A stretch of 41,258 nt of DNA, from IMG/VR virus record IMGVR_UViG_3300023174_004058, positions 1-41,258 of that record. One strand, given 5' to 3'. Shown here in pieces: positions 7,977-15,086 of this stretch. The notes under the pieces were generated by a model. That model was not told the DNA's origin. It made no database searches and saw only the letters and a program-made list of their open reading frames with translations. The position numbers and the translations under genes are program-made. This stretch comes from a virus. Each line of letters starts with the position of its first letter. Within the stretch, counting starts at the first letter, position 1.

Positions 7977-9895
7977 AAAGCCTACGCACACTCTTAGAAG
8001 GCGGCAATGTATTCAAAGATGCAGATGGGCAGCCACTCACAGTCCGTATCAATCAAAGCGATGTGCCTGCCACTGTGGCCTGGATTGAACAGCTCACAGG
8101 CTTGCAATTTCCACGTGATCGTTGGCTGGGTTCAACTGGCAAAGCGGCCACATCAGGCGACATGGACCTTGCTGTGGACACCAGTGAAATGACCAAGGAC
8201 CAACTGGCGGCCAAGCTCATGCAGTGGATTGCCAGTCACAAACTGCCGCCGGCAGAGTGGATCAAAAAAGGCGGCGAAGTTCACTTGCGCACACCCATAC
8301 AAGGACGCCCTGAACTGGGCTATGTGCAAACAGACTTTATGTTTTTTCCCAATTTGGATTGGGGCACATTTTTCTACTCCGGCGGCGAAGGTTCAGCATA
8401 CAAAGGCATGAACCGAAATGTGTTAATGAGCAGCATTGCCAAACAACTGGGACTCAAAGTGGGAGCCAATGGCATGTTTAGCCGTGCCACAAATCAGCTG
8501 GTGGATGGAGGCATGGATCCTGACCATGTGGCACAGGTGTTGCTGGGCCGTGGGCGCACAAAGAATGATCTCAAAAATGTAGAAAGCATTTTTGCTGCCC
8601 TGGCCCGAGATCAAGACAAAGAAGCCAAAGTCAAAGACTTTCGTGACTACCTGAACAAAGAAGGCCTGCAACAACCTGATGCTGTGACAGAAGACACAGA
8701 CACCTACTTCCTGGCACGTCTGCGTGATAGAATTGTCAACCAAGGCATGCAGCCCTTGGTCGAACGTGAAAGCGCCAATCCCTATGTGATCTACGAAGCT
8801 GAAGAAGCTGGTGTGGGTGGCCGTGCCAAGGGTATTGAACACCTGGAAGACTATGTGTTCCGTAATGGGTTGCCGGGTGTGACCCAGGCCTTGCAAATTG
8901 TGGCAGCGGCCGCTGATGCTCCGGCCAAGACCACCACTGTGAAATGGGACGGTAAGCCTGCTGTGATATTTGGACGCAAACCTGAAACTGGCGAATTTGT
9001 ACTCACAGACGGATCAGGCTTTGAAGCCAAGGGTTACGATGGTCTAGCCACAAGTCCACGCATGATGGCCGACATACAAGGCACACGCTCGGGTTCTCGA
9101 GGTGAACTTATTCAATTGTATGCCACACTGTGGCCCAAGCTGGAAGCAGCCTTGCCCACAAACTTCCGTGGTTATGTCAAAGGCGACTTGTTGTACATGT
9201 CAACACCACCTCTAGAAGCTGGCAACTATGTGTTCAAGCCCAATACTGTGCAGTACAGAATTCCAGCCAAGACTACTTTGGGCCAAAGAATAGGTGCCAG
9301 TGACACAGGCATTGCCATGCACTCCATGTATGCAGATGCAGGTGATGCACGACAACCACTCAGTGGTGTGCGCTTCAATGACGTGCCTGGCCTGTTGTTG
9401 ATTGAACCCATTGGCGGCAAAGAAATTGTGCCTGACGCTGCCTTGATCAAGCAGATTAAATCTGTGGCCAACAGTGGGGATGGCCGTGCTATTGCCACCT
9501 TGTTCAACCCTGCAGAACTTCGAGCACAGCAGATCACAGATCTTGCAAAACTGTGCGTGGACTACATCAACTATAGAATCAAAACCAGTGGCGACTTTGA
9601 CAACTTGTTGCCTGGTTTTGGCGACTGGCTGCAGACCAAGGTTACCCCCAAGAAATTTGGCAACATTGTGGAATATCTAAACAGCCCGGCCAGCAACGCA
9701 GGTGCATTGGCAGCGGCATTTACCTTGTTCTTGTTGTTGCACGATTTAAAGCTGGACGTTCTGCGCCAGCTGGATCTGAAGGATCCTGGGCACGAAGGCT
9801 GGGTCATGGCCACTGATGCAGGCTACGCCAAAGCTGTCAATAGATTTGATTTTACCGCTAGAAATGCGGCCCAAAACAATCCGCCAGCCGGCTGA
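7973..9895 (+). CDS. Pol-beta-type nucleotidyltransferase fused to a ligase-like domain, 640 aa
   Basis: Two catalytic-looking domains lie in one chain. Residues about 25-140 carry the Pol-beta nucleotidyltransferase signature: G53-S54, then D63-M-D65, then a third acidic residue at D121 in V-Q-T-D-F-M. Residues about 300-500 resemble the covalent nucleotidyltransferase (DNA/RNA ligase and capping) fold: K324-W-D-G-K-P (motif I, the adenylated lysine), a motif-III-like V-K-G-D405-L-L-Y, and a motif-IV-like G-L-L-L-I-E478. I recall related phage proteins with a K-W-D-G segment classed as unknown function (DUF6267-like). RNA or DNA end repair is possible. It follows the Pro-rich gene by an ATGA overlap. 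The domain reading is from motifs by eye. Confidence 0.7.
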   Translation: MKSLRTLLEGGNVFKDADGQPLTVRINQSDVPATVAWIEQLTGLQFPRDRWLGSTGKAATSGDMDLAVDTSEMTKDQLAAKLMQWIASHKLPPAEWIKKGGEVHLRTPIQGRPELGYVQTDFMFFPNLDWGTFFYSGGEGSAYKGMNRNVLMSSIAKQLGLKVGANGMFSRATNQLVDGGMDPDHVAQVLLGRGRTKNDLKNVESIFAALARDQDKEAKVKDFRDYLNKEGLQQPDAVTEDTDTYFLARLRDRIVNQGMQPLVERESANPYVIYEAEEAGVGGRAKGIEHLEDYVFRNGLPGVTQALQIVAAAADAPAKTTTVKWDGKPAVIFGRKPETGEFVLTDGSGFEAKGYDGLATSPRMMADIQGTRSGSRGELIQLYATLWPKLEAALPTNFRGYVKGDLLYMSTPPLEAGNYVFKPNTVQYRIPAKTTLGQRIGASDTGIAMHSMYADAGDARQPLSGVRFNDVPGLLLIEPIGGKEIVPDAALIKQIKSVANSGDGRAIATLFNPAELRAQQITDLAKLCVDYINYRIKTSGDFDNLLPGFGDWLQTKVTPKKFGNIVEYLNSPASNAGALAAAFTLFLLLHDLKLDVLRQLDLKDPGHEGWVMATDAGYAKAVNRFDFTARNAAQNNPPAG

Positions 9896-9909
9896 TTTTT
9901 TCCCAAAAG

Positions 9910-9917
9910 ACTAAATA
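9910..9917 (+). promoter_or_regulatory. Late-promoter-like ACTAAATA
   Basis: ACTAAATA sits 42 bases upstream of the ATG at 9960 in a 64-base gap. A strong AAAGGA ribosome-binding site follows. Together with the terminator at 10391 it delimits a single-gene late unit. Confidence 0.55.
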
Positions 9918-9959
9918 AAAGCAGGTCCAACAAGACCACTTAACCTAAAGGAAAAAATC

Positions 9960-10370
9960 ATGGCACAGTTTACAAAAGTAAATGGAACTACACAACCAGT
10001 ATTTGCACTGGACGTGGCAAACGGTAGTATCGTAGGAACAGCAAACGTCGCGGCCCAAGGCCCAGTGATGTTGTCTGGTCCACAATTGCAATTCTTCTCA
10101 TTGACAGCAAACGCTGCACTTACCAATGCTGGTAACGTCAACGGTTACTTGAACAATGTGTTGCAAGCAATTCAACAAAATGGCACAATTGCTTTTTATC
10201 AAGCAGGTGCAACAGCTGGCACAATCAACTTGGCTATCTATCCAAGTGGTGCTTACACCACAGCTACCTTGGTTGCCGCTGCTCAAACAGCCAATGCTAC
10301 AGGTGGCTTGAACATTGGTATCCCAACTGGCAACGTCAGCGCAACAGCCAGTTTCACTAATTTGGCCTAA
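9960..10370 (+). CDS. Small abundant-type virion protein, 136 aa
   Basis: The protein is Ala/Thr/Asn-rich with no Cys and few charges, a composition typical of highly expressed phage decoration or tail components. The ribosome-binding site AAAGGA is strong. The gene stands alone between a TAAATA late-type promoter and a rho-independent terminator, an arrangement often used for abundant structural proteins. No enzyme motif or membrane segment is visible. I cannot name the exact role. Confidence 0.65.
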   Translation: MAQFTKVNGTTQPVFALDVANGSIVGTANVAAQGPVMLSGPQLQFFSLTANAALTNAGNVNGYLNNVLQAIQQNGTIAFYQAGATAGTINLAIYPSGAYTTATLVAAAQTANATGGLNIGIPTGNVSATASFTNLA

Positions 10371-10390
10371 TAACTAGAGAGTGAAAATTC

Positions 10391-10424
10391 AACCCTGGAC
10401 GTAAAAAATCCAGGGTTTCTTTTT
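10391..10424 (+). terminator. Rho-independent terminator after the 136-aa virion gene
   Basis: A perfect 9-bp stem (AACCCTGGA at 10391-10399 with TCCAGGGTT at 10409-10417) closes a 9-base loop and is followed by TCTTTTT. It lies 20 bases after the stop codon at 10370. This is the clearest intrinsic terminator in the window. Confidence 0.88.
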
Positions 10425-10427
10425 GGC

Positions 10428-10435
10428 CGTAAATA
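10428..10435 (+). promoter_or_regulatory. Late-promoter-like CGTAAATA
   Basis: CGTAAATA starts just after the terminator and 9-16 bases before the ATG at 10444. It would restart transcription for the next operon, though the very short leader leaves little room for a ribosome-binding site. Confidence 0.35.
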
Positions 10436-10443
10436 TGCACATA

Positions 10444-10887
10444 ATGAAAGTCATGTGCCGCACTCTTTTTGATTGTACCCACACCGGTGTCACAGGACAT
10501 TTCCGTCCCCAACAACTGCCTTATACCACCAAGTCGGGCATGAGACTCGAAACTCCTGAACACTGGAATCTGGCCAGAAATCAACAACGCAACTGGGAAA
10601 GCATCCTACAAATCATCAGTTTGCGCACACAACCCATGAATGTGGTGTTGCCCAAAAAACAACCAGACGGCTGGCATTTTGAATTTGAAGTAGAAGCCGA
10701 AGGTGTACTCAGCAGCAGCATTGACAGTGACGACCTGGCAGGACTTGTGGCCGACTGTGAAGGTGTGCCCATGGTCACAGGACTGGCTGAACACACTCTT
10801 GACACTGCCACACTGCATGCTCAAGGTGCTAATCAAAACATTTGGTTTACTGCCATAAATAAGCCATTGGAGCCTGACCATGGTTGA
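10444..10887 (+). CDS. Hypothetical protein, 147 aa
   Basis: I do not recognise it with confidence. It begins M-K-V-M-C-R-T-L-F-D-C-T-H-T-G-V and holds a central acidic, Ser/Asp-rich segment. There is no signal peptide or membrane helix. TTG 10423 and ATG 10435 are in frame upstream, but 10423 lies in the terminator's T-run and 10435 in the late-promoter element, so 10444 is preferred. No good ribosome-binding site is seen. It overlaps the XhlA-like gene by 8 bases, and its position among late genes suggests a virion or assembly role. Confidence 0.6.
   Translation: MKVMCRTLFDCTHTGVTGHFRPQQLPYTTKSGMRLETPEHWNLARNQQRNWESILQIISLRTQPMNVVLPKKQPDGWHFEFEVEAEGVLSSSIDSDDLAGLVADCEGVPMVTGLAEHTLDTATLHAQGANQNIWFTAINKPLEPDHG
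10854..10861 (+). promoter_or_regulatory. Late-promoter-like CATAAATA
   Basis: CATAAATA (7 of 8 to TATAAATA) lies within the end of the preceding gene, 18 bases before the ATG at 10880. It could give the holin-like gene separate late expression. Confidence 0.45.
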
Positions 10888-11146
10888 TACTACTGATATT
10901 GAAAAGAAAAGCCTTGAAGCCCACGTTGAGTTGTGTGCTGAACGTTACCGCATGCTGGAACTCAAGATAGAAACAGTGGAACAAGAAGTTGGCCACGTCA
11001 AACAAATGGTCACTGAAGTACATGGCATTGTGCGCAAAATGGGCGAAAAACGCAACGATCAAATCATTGCCTGGGGTATAGGTATTATTGGTGCGCTGTT
11101 GGGTGTTGTGGGGTGGTTGGCCACTCACTATGTTAAAACACTATGA
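10880..11146 (+). CDS. XhlA/holin-like small membrane protein, 88 aa
   Basis: Residues 5-60 form a charged coiled-coil. They are followed by one hydrophobic helix (about 66-84, I-I-A-W-G-I-G-I-I-G-A-L-L-G-V-V-G-W-L) and a short basic tail. This matches the layout of the haemolysin XhlA family, whose members are small tail-anchored membrane proteins often found with phage lysis genes. A role in lysis timing or membrane anchoring is therefore likely, but no endolysin is visible nearby. It shares ATGA with the next gene and has its own CATAAATA element upstream. Confidence 0.65.
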   Translation: MVDTTDIEKKSLEAHVELCAERYRMLELKIETVEQEVGHVKQMVTEVHGIVRKMGEKRNDQIIAWGIGIIGALLGVVGWLATHYVKTL

Positions 11147-11595
11147 CCCGTGATCAAAAATTAGAACGCTTTGCTGAACGTGAACTCAAACGTGTGTACA
11201 CTGAACTGATCATTGACGATGAACAAGGTGGATACGTGGCGTTTGGGCGTTATCATGTAAAACCTGAACCAGCAGGATTTGCTGTGTATCACAGTGATGA
11301 TCTTGTGAGCACATTCAGCAGTAAACGAACTGCCATGTCATGGTGTGTGGCAGATCACTTGCAACAGTACCGCCTGGCACAAAACATCCGCATACTAGAC
11401 AACAAAAAACAAACACTCACAGCTGATATCCATTGCCGTCGCGGGCAAGCAGATACTAGCAACAGACCTGAATTCCGTGAAATGGTGCGTACCAAACTTG
11501 CACCCAAAATTGAGAACCTTACACTGCTGAATCAAGAACTTGAAAAATGTTTAAATTCGGCTAAATATCTACAACTAAGAGGATTTGCCAAATGA
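11143..11595 (+). CDS. Hypothetical protein, 150 aa
   Basis: I do not recognise the family. The N-terminal 70 residues look like a small mixed alpha/beta domain with Y-V-A-F-G-R-Y-H-V and S-T-F-S-S-K-R-T-A-M-S-W-C segments. The last 80 residues are helical and charged. It overlaps both neighbours by ATGA, so it belongs to the same translation unit as the XhlA-like gene and the gene at 11592. I recall similar small proteins beside structural genes of T4-like marine phages, but cannot name it. Confidence 0.6.
   Translation: MTRDQKLERFAERELKRVYTELIIDDEQGGYVAFGRYHVKPEPAGFAVYHSDDLVSTFSSKRTAMSWCVADHLQQYRLAQNIRILDNKKQTLTADIHCRRGQADTSNRPEFREMVRTKLAPKIENLTLLNQELEKCLNSAKYLQLRGFAK
11560..11567 (+). promoter_or_regulatory. 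Late-promoter-like GCTAAATA
   Basis: GCTAAATA lies 24 bases before the ATG at 11592, inside the end of the preceding gene, with TAAGAGGA as ribosome-binding site between. The same octamer precedes the tailspike gene at 17897. Confidence 0.5.
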
Positions 11596-12512
11596 AATTA
11601 ACCGAACTGGCCACACCAAAAAAGAGCCGTCAAGTGACCCGAGTATTTGAAAGCTACTTTGGCACCAAGATGCCTGTGAACAAGCTCACAGTGCGCGAAG
11701 CACAGGTCATGCTGAAACGTGTGCGTGGTGTGATAGCTGAACATCAACGTAGCACAAGCCGTCACACCAGTGAACGCAACCCTGCTTACTTGAAATTGGT
11801 CATGATGGAACAGGCACTGGCTCATCGTGTGAGTGAAGACATGGTGCCGCCAGCAGGTGCTGCAATGAAACCCGGCACACAGCCAACAGGCCAAGTGGCA
11901 GCTGATCCAGCAGCCGCTGCCAAGCTCAAGGCAGCAAAAGACAAACTGGCAAAAGGCCAACAACCTTCGCCTGAAGAACAAGAACTAATCAATGCGCAGG
12001 CTACGTTGACTGCCGAAAGCCGTTTGCGTAGAGCATACCAATTGTTGAAAGAATCAGAAGTTCAACAAGCACAAGTGGTGTTGGCTGCACAAGACATGGT
12101 AGACAAAATGCAATCAATGCTGGAAGACACTACAGAGATGCAATTCAAAGAACTGCCTGCTCTAGTAGATTCGATCCGCAATCAAATTGGCATGGAACAA
12201 GCCACACAATTCAACACTGATGTCACTGGGGCATTGCAAGGTCTTGTGCAAAATTTACAAGGTGCCAAGCAACAACTGGAAACAGCACTGGGTGTGGTCA
12301 CCGGTCAACCTGCCGCACTCGACACCAGCATGGCTGCCAGTGGCATGCCGGGTGCTGCTCCAGCCCCTATGCCAGGTGCCGAAGCTGGCGCTGAATTAGG
12401 CGCTGAATTAGGCGCAGAAGTCGGTGCTGATGTTGGTGCAGACATGGGTGCTGAAATGGGTGCTGAAGAACCTGCACCAGCCGGAGCCGCACTGGGCCGA
12501 GCACGTAGATAA
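11592..12512 (+). CDS. Putative internal, scaffold or structural protein with a Gly-Ala-Glu repeat tail, 306 aa
   Basis: The N-terminal 75 residues are basic and helical (T-P-K-K-S-R-Q-V-T-R-V-F-E-S-Y-F), the middle is a long helical or coiled-coil region with an Ala/Pro/Lys linker near 90-130, and the end (about 255-300) is a Gly-Ala-Glu/Asp repeat of the form G-A-E-L-G-A-E-V-G-A-D. Such composition fits a virion assembly or internal head protein but is not proof. It has a late-type GCTAAATA element and a TAAGAGGA ribosome-binding site. It overlaps the gene before (ATGA) and the gene after (TAATG). Confidence 0.65.
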   Translation: MKLTELATPKKSRQVTRVFESYFGTKMPVNKLTVREAQVMLKRVRGVIAEHQRSTSRHTSERNPAYLKLVMMEQALAHRVSEDMVPPAGAAMKPGTQPTGQVAADPAAAAKLKAAKDKLAKGQQPSPEEQELINAQATLTAESRLRRAYQLLKESEVQQAQVVLAAQDMVDKMQSMLEDTTEMQFKELPALVDSIRNQIGMEQATQFNTDVTGALQGLVQNLQGAKQQLETALGVVTGQPAALDTSMAASGMPGAAPAPMPGAEAGAELGAELGAEVGADVGADMGAEMGAEEPAPAGAALGRARR

Positions 12513-12865
12513 TGAGAATCGACGAAGTCGAATCCGCCAATTCACTAGATCCAAACAAACTCATGGGTCTGGTGAATTTTCTTTCAGGCAGAGCCGAAAA
12601 CGAAAATGCACAAAAACAAATCAGCACTGACGCATTCATATCAGCTGCTCAAAGTTTAGGGTTCCCAGTCAATCAGAGAAATGTGATCAGTGTAATAAGT
12701 ACACCCCCATTGGATTCAGTTTTGGAACCAATTGATCCCAACAACCCTAGTGTGATCATGTACAAAGGTGCCAATACTGGTGCAACCCAAATGCCTGTGG
12801 ACAAGGCGCAAGACATTGTGGCTGCCTCAGCCAAATCAGCCGCTGGCAAAGACCGCGGCGTATAA
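12512..12865 (+). CDS. Hypothetical protein, 117 aa
   Basis: This soluble, Ser/Asn/Asp-rich protein shows no motif I recognise. Its start shares one base with the stop of the repeat-tail protein upstream, so it is very likely translated with it. It ends ten bases before the strong sigma70 promoter of iscU and is therefore the last gene of this late block. A helical N-terminal half (S-L-D-P-N-K-L-M-G-L-V-N-F-L-S) and an extended second half can be seen. Confidence 0.6.
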   Translation: MRIDEVESANSLDPNKLMGLVNFLSGRAENENAQKQISTDAFISAAQSLGFPVNQRNVISVISTPPLDSVLEPIDPNNPSVIMYKGANTGATQMPVDKAQDIVAASAKSAAGKDRGV

Positions 12866-12874
12866 TCATTCCAA

Positions 12875-12903
12875 TTGACATCTATCAGTAAATACGCTAT
12901 AAT
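12875..12903 (+). promoter_or_regulatory. Perfect-consensus sigma70 promoter for iscU
   Basis: TTGACA at 12875-12880 and TATAAT at 12898-12903 are separated by exactly 17 bp: 12 of 12 consensus positions with the optimal spacer. The ATG of iscU follows 17 bases later with a GAAGGA ribosome-binding site. The spacer also contains AGTAAATA (12887-12894), like the late elements elsewhere. Host RNA polymerase should read this strongly at infection onset. Confidence 0.9.
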
Positions 12904-12919
12904 CAGCGAAGGAAATCAC

Positions 12920-13291
12920 ATGGCTTATTCAGAAAAAGTAATTGATCATTATGAAAACCCACGCAACGTGGGCAAGTTTGAAATTGACGACACTGTGGGC
13001 ACCGGCATGGTAGGAGCACCGGCCTGCGGCGACGTGATGAAATTGCAAATCAAAGTTGAAAACGGAATTATTGTAGATGCCAGATTCAAAACATACGGGT
13101 GCGGAAGTGCCATTGCCTCATCCTCTCTTGTTACCGAGTGGGTTAAAGGACGAACGCTTGACGAGGCCTCAGCTCTTAAAAATTCAGAGATTGCTCAAGA
13201 ACTCGCACTGCCACCAGTCAAGATTCATTGTTCTATTCTTGCTGAAGATGCTATAAAAGCCGCAGTGGAAGATTATCGAAAGAAACACTAG
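12920..13291 (+). CDS. iscU: Fe-S cluster scaffold protein IscU
   Basis: IscU is the scaffold on which the cysteine desulfurase IscS builds [2Fe-2S] clusters. All three cluster cysteines are present: C36 in P-A-C-G-D (with D38), C61 in Y-G-C-G-S, and C104 in K-I-H-C-S. The L-P-P-V-K motif (97-101), recognised by the chaperone HscA, directly precedes the last cysteine. At 123 residues it matches bacterial IscU (about 128). ATG 12920 is chosen over 12875 because it has GAAGGA upstream, matches family N-termini (M-A-Y-S-E-K-V-I-D-H-Y), and the longer version would lie within the promoter. No iscS, hscA, hscB or ferredoxin gene is visible, so it probably works with the host's system. It opens a run ending with iscA. 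Confidence 0.95.
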   Translation: MAYSEKVIDHYENPRNVGKFEIDDTVGTGMVGAPACGDVMKLQIKVENGIIVDARFKTYGCGSAIASSSLVTEWVKGRTLDEASALKNSEIAQELALPPVKIHCSILAEDAIKAAVEDYRKKH

Positions 13292-13295
13292 ACAC

Positions 13296-15059
13296 ATGCT
13301 AATGTCCTCTCAGTATCATGACGTCAACAATGTTGACAATGACGGTACATTATTGGTAAAAAAAACTAAAATTTTATTTTATCATGCTGGTGGCAATAGC
13401 CCAGCAGCTGAACTTGACAAGACGGCTTGGCTGTACCCTGCAGCTCTACAATTAAAAACGTATATTGATTTATTGTATCCAGAACTTGTTGAACAACTAG
13501 AATGGATAGTTCCTATACAGCAAGAAATAACCGATCAGGAACTGATAGACTATGTTAATCTATTGGATGTTGATATATTGTGTACCAGCCACTATCTTTG
13601 GAATCATGCTTTTTTAATCAAACAGTTGTCCAACGTAAGAAATCAATTGAAACCCGGTCTTAAAGTGATAGCCGGCGGCCCTAGCATTGATGCAAATAAT
13701 AATAAAAGTTTTTTTGAATCACATCCATATATCAACTATGCAGTGTATGGCGCTGGTGAACAAGCATTTGCTGATATTCTTAATCACTTGGTTTGCAATA
13801 AACCGTTGATTGCGTTCAACACATCAAACTGTGCGTGGAAAAACGACAAAACTGGTCAAACCATTGTGGCTGATTATAAATTTGTCAAAATGATAGAAAC
13901 TAGTCCGTTTGTTTACAATAAAAAATTTTTTACGGAAATGATTTCTGAATTGAAAAAAACCAATTCTAAAATTTGGTTACCATACACTCTCACAAGAGGT
14001 TGCCCTTATTCATGTACATTTTGTGACTGGAATAGCGGATTTGGTAACAAGGTATCTAGAAGGAAAAATACTTTTCAACAGGAAATTGATTTATTTCAAG
14101 AATTAGAAATAACAGACATCTATCTGTCAGACGCCAACGTTGGGCAGTACGAAGAGGATGTCGAAATGATTGAATATTTTGCGCAAAAAAATCTGCAAGA
14201 AAACGCCAACTTTCATATAGGCGGCAATTTTAGCAAGTTGAAGAAAGAAAACAATCTTAAAATTTTCCATATAATGTCTCAGAGCAAACTGGTCAAAAAA
14301 ACTTTAAATTTTTCAATTCAGGATACCAATCAAGATGTGCTCAACAACATTAATCGTCCCGATGTGGGGTGGGAGGTGCATTGTGCCATGGCCGACGAAC
14401 TAAGAGCCAAATATCCGCACTTGATTATAAAAGCTCAACTTATCTATGGATTGCCAGGTCAGACTCCAGAATCATGGCAACAAACACTGGATCAAGTGAC
14501 AAACAAAAATATTCTACCTATTATTTTTTTAAATGAACCATTACCGGCCAGTCCAGCAATATATGATCCAGAATATCAGCGTAAATTTCAATATGAATAC
14601 ATTGTAAGCAATAGGATAATGGGACGCCCATACTCTAGTTTGATCCCAAAAAAAAGTATCTTTTTTGATCAACATGATCTTGTGACAATGAATTTGTTGT
14701 CAGCAGTCTACTTTACCTTCACAGCAATTAATATTGCGTTAATAGAAAAAAACCTACAACCACTAGAGACATCTGCCCTTGTCAACGAATTTTTAAACAG
14801 TACAAATTATCAAAATCTTCATGACAATTTGTACCACAACTGGACTGTGGATAATCATTTTTATTACACAATAGATTTTGACGGCACACCAATGGTGCTA
14901 CCTGATTTGTATTTGGGAATGCATTTGCTAAAAAGCAAATCTTTTATGCAATATGTTTCTTCTATATTACCAACTGCCCGTAAAAAAGAATTTTCAAAAT
15001 TAGCTGTTAGTTCTGGATTTTTGCATACATTGAATGAAATCAGTAGAGATGTTGATTAA
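13296..15059 (+). CDS. Radical SAM enzyme with B12-binding-like N-terminal domain
   Basis: This 587-residue protein has the layout of class B-like radical SAM enzymes. An N-terminal Rossmann-type domain (about 25-165) contains V-I-A-G-G-P-S-I-D, as in cobalamin-binding-domain proteins, but I do not see the D-x-H-x-x-G motif that ligates B12, so cobalamin binding is doubtful. The radical SAM core carries T-R-G-C236-P-Y-S-C240-T-F-C243-D-W and a later G-L-P-G-Q-T-P-E-S-W segment. The C-terminal 150 residues match nothing I know. The gene is AT-rich relative to its phage neighbours and sits four bases after iscU and 27 before a second radical SAM gene. Substrate unknown. Confidence 0.85.
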   Translation: MLMSSQYHDVNNVDNDGTLLVKKTKILFYHAGGNSPAAELDKTAWLYPAALQLKTYIDLLYPELVEQLEWIVPIQQEITDQELIDYVNLLDVDILCTSHYLWNHAFLIKQLSNVRNQLKPGLKVIAGGPSIDANNNKSFFESHPYINYAVYGAGEQAFADILNHLVCNKPLIAFNTSNCAWKNDKTGQTIVADYKFVKMIETSPFVYNKKFFTEMISELKKTNSKIWLPYTLTRGCPYSCTFCDWNSGFGNKVSRRKNTFQQEIDLFQELEITDIYLSDANVGQYEEDVEMIEYFAQKNLQENANFHIGGNFSKLKKENNLKIFHIMSQSKLVKKTLNFSIQDTNQDVLNNINRPDVGWEVHCAMADELRAKYPHLIIKAQLIYGLPGQTPESWQQTLDQVTNKNILPIIFLNEPLPASPAIYDPEYQRKFQYEYIVSNRIMGRPYSSLIPKKSIFFDQHDLVTMNLLSAVYFTFTAINIALIEKNLQPLETSALVNEFLNSTNYQNLHDNLYHNWTVDNHFYYTIDFDGTPMVLPDLYLGMHLLKSKSFMQYVSSILPTARKKEFSKLAVSSGFLHTLNEISRDVD

Positions 15060-15086
15060 ATATTCACAAGGATTATAGAAAGCAGT

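Noticed and set aside
8423-8896. A 157-residue minus-strand open frame
   Set aside because: It lies wholly inside the nucleotidyltransferase-ligase gene, whose motifs are strong, and its sequence looks like reversed coding sequence.
10423-10887. TTG 10423 as the start of the 147-residue gene
   Set aside because: It would place the start in the T-run of the preceding terminator, before the late-type promoter element.
12875-12919. ATG/TTG start at 12875 for iscU
   Set aside because: The extra 15 residues would be encoded by the -35 to -10 region of the promoter and have no match in IscU proteins.
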